Source: Bacteriovoracaceae bacterium
GTDB taxonomy: Bacteria; Bdellovibrionota; Bacteriovoracia; Bacteriovoracales; Bacteriovoracaceae
Reading direction: 5' to 3'
DNA length: 8,109 nucleotides
NCBI GenBank assembly: GCA_947448095.1
Contig: CANFNN010000126.1
Span: 1-8,109 of the forward strand
The notes under the pieces were generated by a model, which saw nothing but the letters and a program-made list of their open reading frames with translations, had not been told where the DNA came from and did not search any database. Below are positions 5,764 to 8,109 of the stretch, piece by piece; within the stretch, counting starts at the first letter, position 1, and the number at the start of each line of letters is the position of its first letter. Position numbers and translations under genes: made by a program.

Positions 5764-6416
5764 TACCATTCCGCTTTAACTAAGTGGGCTCCAGCTGCTC
5801 TGGCAGATTCAAGTCCTACAAGTGAATCTTCAAACACAACAGTGGTTTCAGGTTGGGCGCCAAAATGCTCCATTGCTCTTAAATACGGCCAAGGATCGGG
5901 TTTTACCTTCTCTGTATCGTCTCTTGTCAAAATGTAGGCAAAGGAACTTTGAAGATTAGTGATTCTTAGCAATTCTAAGGTGACTACTTTTTCTGACGAT
6001 GTAACAAGTCCAACCTGCAGACCAGTTGCATTGGCCTCATTTAGCAAGCTCACGATGGCAGCCGACAGATATGAGACACCATTTAAATTCGCTAAAATTT
6101 TGAGTAAATAGCGATTCTTTTCACTTACAAATGTGCTGACACTCCATGAGCTTGGAAATCCTGGCCAGTCTTTTATCAATTCAAATAATAAATGATCCGC
6201 TTTACCCATCATCAGCTGATGTACCTTTTCTGGTCCAAAGGGAGGAATAATTTTCTGATCCTGACCAATCGATTGAAGTGCTAGGGTGTGATATTTTTCA
6301 GTATCAAACAGGGTCCCATCCATATCAAATAGAAGGGTTTTTAGCCCAGGGAAGCCTGCTTTTAAAGCCGCTAGATCAGGAACCGTTTTCATAGCTATGG
6401 GATGGACGTGTGTCAT
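5760..6416 (-). CDS. HAD-superfamily hydrolase, beta-phosphoglucomutase-like phosphatase
   Basis: The 218-residue product carries all four HAD motifs. Motif I is FDMDGTLFDTE, with nucleophile Asp31 and acid/base Asp33. Motif II is LVTSS (Thr139/Ser140), motif III is KVKPDP (Lys172) and motif IV is VVFEDSLVG (Glu196-Asp197). A helical cap fills the space between motifs I and II, as in subfamily I enzymes such as phosphoglycolate phosphatase and beta-phosphoglucomutase. EDS followed by GLESARAAGA is typical of that group. Substrate cannot be assigned. The start is uncertain: ATG 6416 is chosen, ATG 6392 (210 residues) also works, and a TTG at 6488 would add 24 residues with no family match; none has a clear ribosome-binding site. 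The stop codon overlaps the stop of the plus-strand gene (5760-5763). It is probably transcribed alone from the short gap shared with the divergent gene at 6519. Confidence 0.88.
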   Translation of the reverse strand: MTHVHPIAMKTVPDLAALKAGFPGLKTLLFDMDGTLFDTEKYHTLALQSIGQDQKIIPPFGPEKVHQLMMGKADHLLFELIKDWPGFPSSWSVSTFVSEKNRYLLKILANLNGVSYLSAAIVSLLNEANATGLQVGLVTSSEKVVTLELLRITNLQSSFAYILTRDDTEKVKPDPWPYLRAMEHFGAQPETTVVFEDSLVGLESARAAGAHLVKAEWY

Positions 6417-6518
6417 AGGGATTATTTTATCTTGATGCAGAGTGTTTTGGCTACGCCCATTGGCCAAAAAGTCAAAAAGAGAGTACAAAAAAGCACAAAT
6501 AATTAAGAGGATATGAGC
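6417..6518. promoter_or_regulatory. Short divergent spacer carrying start signals for two genes
   Basis: This 102-bp gap must hold the promoters for the HAD gene (minus) and the large acidic protein (plus). On the plus strand TTGGCC (6460-6465) and TACAAA (6484-6489) are 18 bases apart, a weak sigma-70-like pair. On the minus strand TTGACT (6475-6470) is a good -35, but no good -10 lies 16-18 bases after it. AGAGG (6506-6510) is the ribosome-binding site for the plus-strand gene. Exact promoter positions are guesses. Confidence 0.3.
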
Positions 6519-8109
6519 ATGAATGATATGGGGATCAAAAAAGATCTATTAAGCCAACTATTGTATGAAGCTCAAGCGTACAAAAAATTTGAAGATATCG
6601 AAAAGCTAGTTGAAGGTGGCGGTGATCTCTCGATGATTCCGATACAACCCCTTTATGTTTCATTAAAGAATACTTCAAAGGATCAAGTTGCTTTGATTCT
6701 TCCCAAACTTTCTTCTGATCAAAGACAGGCCTTAAGAGATATTGATTTGTGGCAAAAAGATGTGATTGATGCACAAGCAGCTGCTTATTGGATGGAAGTC
6801 TATGCTCGCTGTGCTGATGATGATGTCATTTTAGAATACGTGAAAAGCGAAGATTTTCTACTTAGTATGAAAAATCAGTTCACGATTGATACTTTTGATG
6901 TTGATGATCCAATGTATCCTGATGATGATAATTATTTTTTAACTGAAGATAACCAGCTCCTGATTGCTTATCCTGATGACTTTCAGTTGGTGCAGGAATT
7001 GAAAGAAATGATTCGTCGTCTCTATTCCGATATAGGCGTTGAACATGCCTACGCTTTCTTGTTTAAGATGATTGTTGATTCTTATCAGATTATGGAAGAG
7101 GGGATTTATCAGGCGAAAAAAGATCGTTTGAGAGATTTTGGATTTGTGGATTATTTCGATGCTTTAGAATATAATGCATTTTTCTTTTCAACCAATCAAA
7201 TTGATGACTTTATCAAGCAAAAGAAAACACTCACTGGAAAACTGGATTCGGTCTCCGCTAATCAAAGCTTACATGCCACATCACTTACGCCTTATCAAAA
7301 CGGCATGAATAATATTAAGCAAGCACTCAATGCAATCTCAGATAACTCCAGGTCTCAGTATTTACATTTCAATTTTGTAAGACTTGTGAATGCCCGAATG
7401 ACTTTGGATGATGCTCTCAAAAGCGGTTCAACAGCAATGTCGAGAGTTGGCAATCAAACCCGCCAGAGTATGGAACTTGGATTTGAGTATGTTCAGTCGC
7501 AGCTATCAAAAGATAAAACAATCTTTTCCATTTTTGATTTCATGGATCTTTATAAAGTGGGACATAGCTTAATTGAAATTACCCGCAAGAGAATGAAAAA
7601 AGCCATGGCCGAAACCCCGTTTGAAAAAGACGACTTTGGCTATTTTCTTGGACTTTACTGGAATGCGTTTCTTGAAAACTCCCATGAGGAGGTGGCTAAA
7701 TTTAAATTCGATGGCAGCTCTAAGCCTCTAGAGGTCAATGATCTTGATTCTTACAAACTCTGGAATGATGCCTCTGAAACTTTTACGATGGCACTCCCTT
7801 TTGTGAATACATTTTTCTTAACGCTTGAAAAACTTAAGGCCGACGGACTTCTGAATGATCAGTTCTACTTGAACTATGAAGTCGATAATATTGATTTTGA
7901 AGCGATAATGACTTCAAGCTTTATTAATTTTGTTGGAGGCCATTACCAGGAGTCTGCTGCTGGAAAAATGGGTGTAACCATTTCGGAACTAAAAACTTTC
8001 TATCATCAGTTCTTCTCCAAAAATGGTGAGGAATATCTGATTAAGGGCGAGGAAGATCCCATCTTGAGAGAACAATCAGCGCTTTTTATCAAGAAATTTG
8101 GTCTTGAGA
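6519..8109 (+). CDS. Large acidic cytoplasmic protein resembling DUF6178 family (3' partial)
   Basis: An uninterrupted frame of 530 codons runs off the right edge. ATG 6519 is chosen because AGAGG (6506-6510) stands eight bases before it; the in-frame ATG 6513 is only two bases from that site, and ATG 6528 is 17 away. There is no signal peptide or membrane segment. The N-terminal part has LSMIPIQPLYVSLKN, then ILPKLSSDQRQALRDIDLW, then an acidic patch with DDD at 100-102 and DVDDPMYPDDDN at about 127-138. A middle segment (YLHFNFVRLVNARM, about 281-294) precedes a helix with repeated glycine and glutamate (SMELGFEYVQ). The order of a leucine-rich 'L-x-P-x-x-R-x-x-x-L-D-L-W' segment, a short acidic strand region and a YLxFN helix recalls DUF6178 proteins of former Deltaproteobacteria. 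That match is from memory and the function is unknown. Nothing links it to the transporter except position. Confidence 0.8.
   Translation, partial: MNDMGIKKDLLSQLLYEAQAYKKFEDIEKLVEGGGDLSMIPIQPLYVSLKNTSKDQVALILPKLSSDQRQALRDIDLWQKDVIDAQAAAYWMEVYARCADDDVILEYVKSEDFLLSMKNQFTIDTFDVDDPMYPDDDNYFLTEDNQLLIAYPDDFQLVQELKEMIRRLYSDIGVEHAYAFLFKMIVDSYQIMEEGIYQAKKDRLRDFGFVDYFDALEYNAFFFSTNQIDDFIKQKKTLTGKLDSVSANQSLHATSLTPYQNGMNNIKQALNAISDNSRSQYLHFNFVRLVNARMTLDDALKSGSTAMSRVGNQTRQSMELGFEYVQSQLSKDKTIFSIFDFMDLYKVGHSLIEITRKRMKKAMAETPFEKDDFGYFLGLYWNAFLENSHEEVAKFKFDGSSKPLEVNDLDSYKLWNDASETFTMALPFVNTFFLTLEKLKADGLLNDQFYLNYEVDNIDFEAIMTSSFINFVGGHYQESAAGKMGVTISELKTFYHQFFSKNGEEYLIKGEEDPILREQSALFIKKFGLE

Noticed and set aside
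5759..5784. CTTAGT/ACTAAG inverted repeat at the operon-HAD junction as a terminator
   Set aside because: The stem is only six pairs, with a 14-base loop and no T run on either strand, and it lies in HAD coding sequence.
6417..6488. TTG start extending the HAD protein by 24 residues
   Set aside because: The added residues do not resemble the HAD N-terminus, there is no ribosome-binding site, and it would leave only 30 bases for two divergent promoters.
6535..6774. 79-codon minus-strand frame
   Set aside because: It is antisense to the large open frame from 6519, which has a good ribosome-binding site and runs for 530 codons.

Overview
The window looks like a chromosomal segment of an AT-rich (roughly 40% GC by eye) Gram-negative bacterium. 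An outer-membrane-type lipoprotein, periplasmic proteins and the TRAP gene order with a TatT subunit all require a periplasm. The lysine- and aspartate-rich proteins and a large protein resembling the DUF6178 family point, by inference only, to the former Deltaproteobacteria / Bdellovibrionota (Bacteriovorax- or Peredibacter-like). No mobile element, tRNA, rRNA or CRISPR array was seen.

Layout. (1) 1-58: the last codons of a plus-strand gene. Its stop overlaps the stop of a small, very basic 58-residue protein gene on the minus strand (55-231), and one hairpin covers both ends. (2) 232-536: a non-coding divergent region. It holds a good extended -10 promoter for the minus-strand gene, buried in an inverted repeat, and a 24-bp AT-rich palindrome just before the plus-strand operon. 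(3) 537-5763: a tightly packed operon of five genes. They are tatT (TPR-like lipoprotein), dctP-type substrate-binding protein, dctQ, dctM, and a 520-residue exported, cysteine-rich protein of unknown function whose start lies inside the end of dctM. Junctions are +4 bases, +2 bases, a 4-base ATGA overlap and a 31-base overlap, so the five are almost certainly co-transcribed and partly translationally coupled. (4) 5760-6416 minus: a HAD-superfamily phosphatase (beta-phosphoglucomutase-like) whose stop overlaps that of the operon. (5) 6519-8109 plus: the first 530 codons of a large acidic cytoplasmic protein, divergent from the HAD gene and cut by the window end.

How it works together. The operon encodes a TPAT (TPR-protein-associated TRAP transporter), a sub-type characterised in Treponema pallidum (Tp0956-Tp0957-Tp0958). 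The lipoprotein TatT and periplasmic TatP are thought to pass a ligand to an ion-gradient-driven QM permease in the inner membrane. The binding protein here has tryptophan where ordinary TRAP receptors carry their carboxylate-clamping arginine, so the ligand is probably not a typical small organic acid. The fifth protein is the least explained part and a candidate accessory factor. The ligand cannot be read from the sequence.
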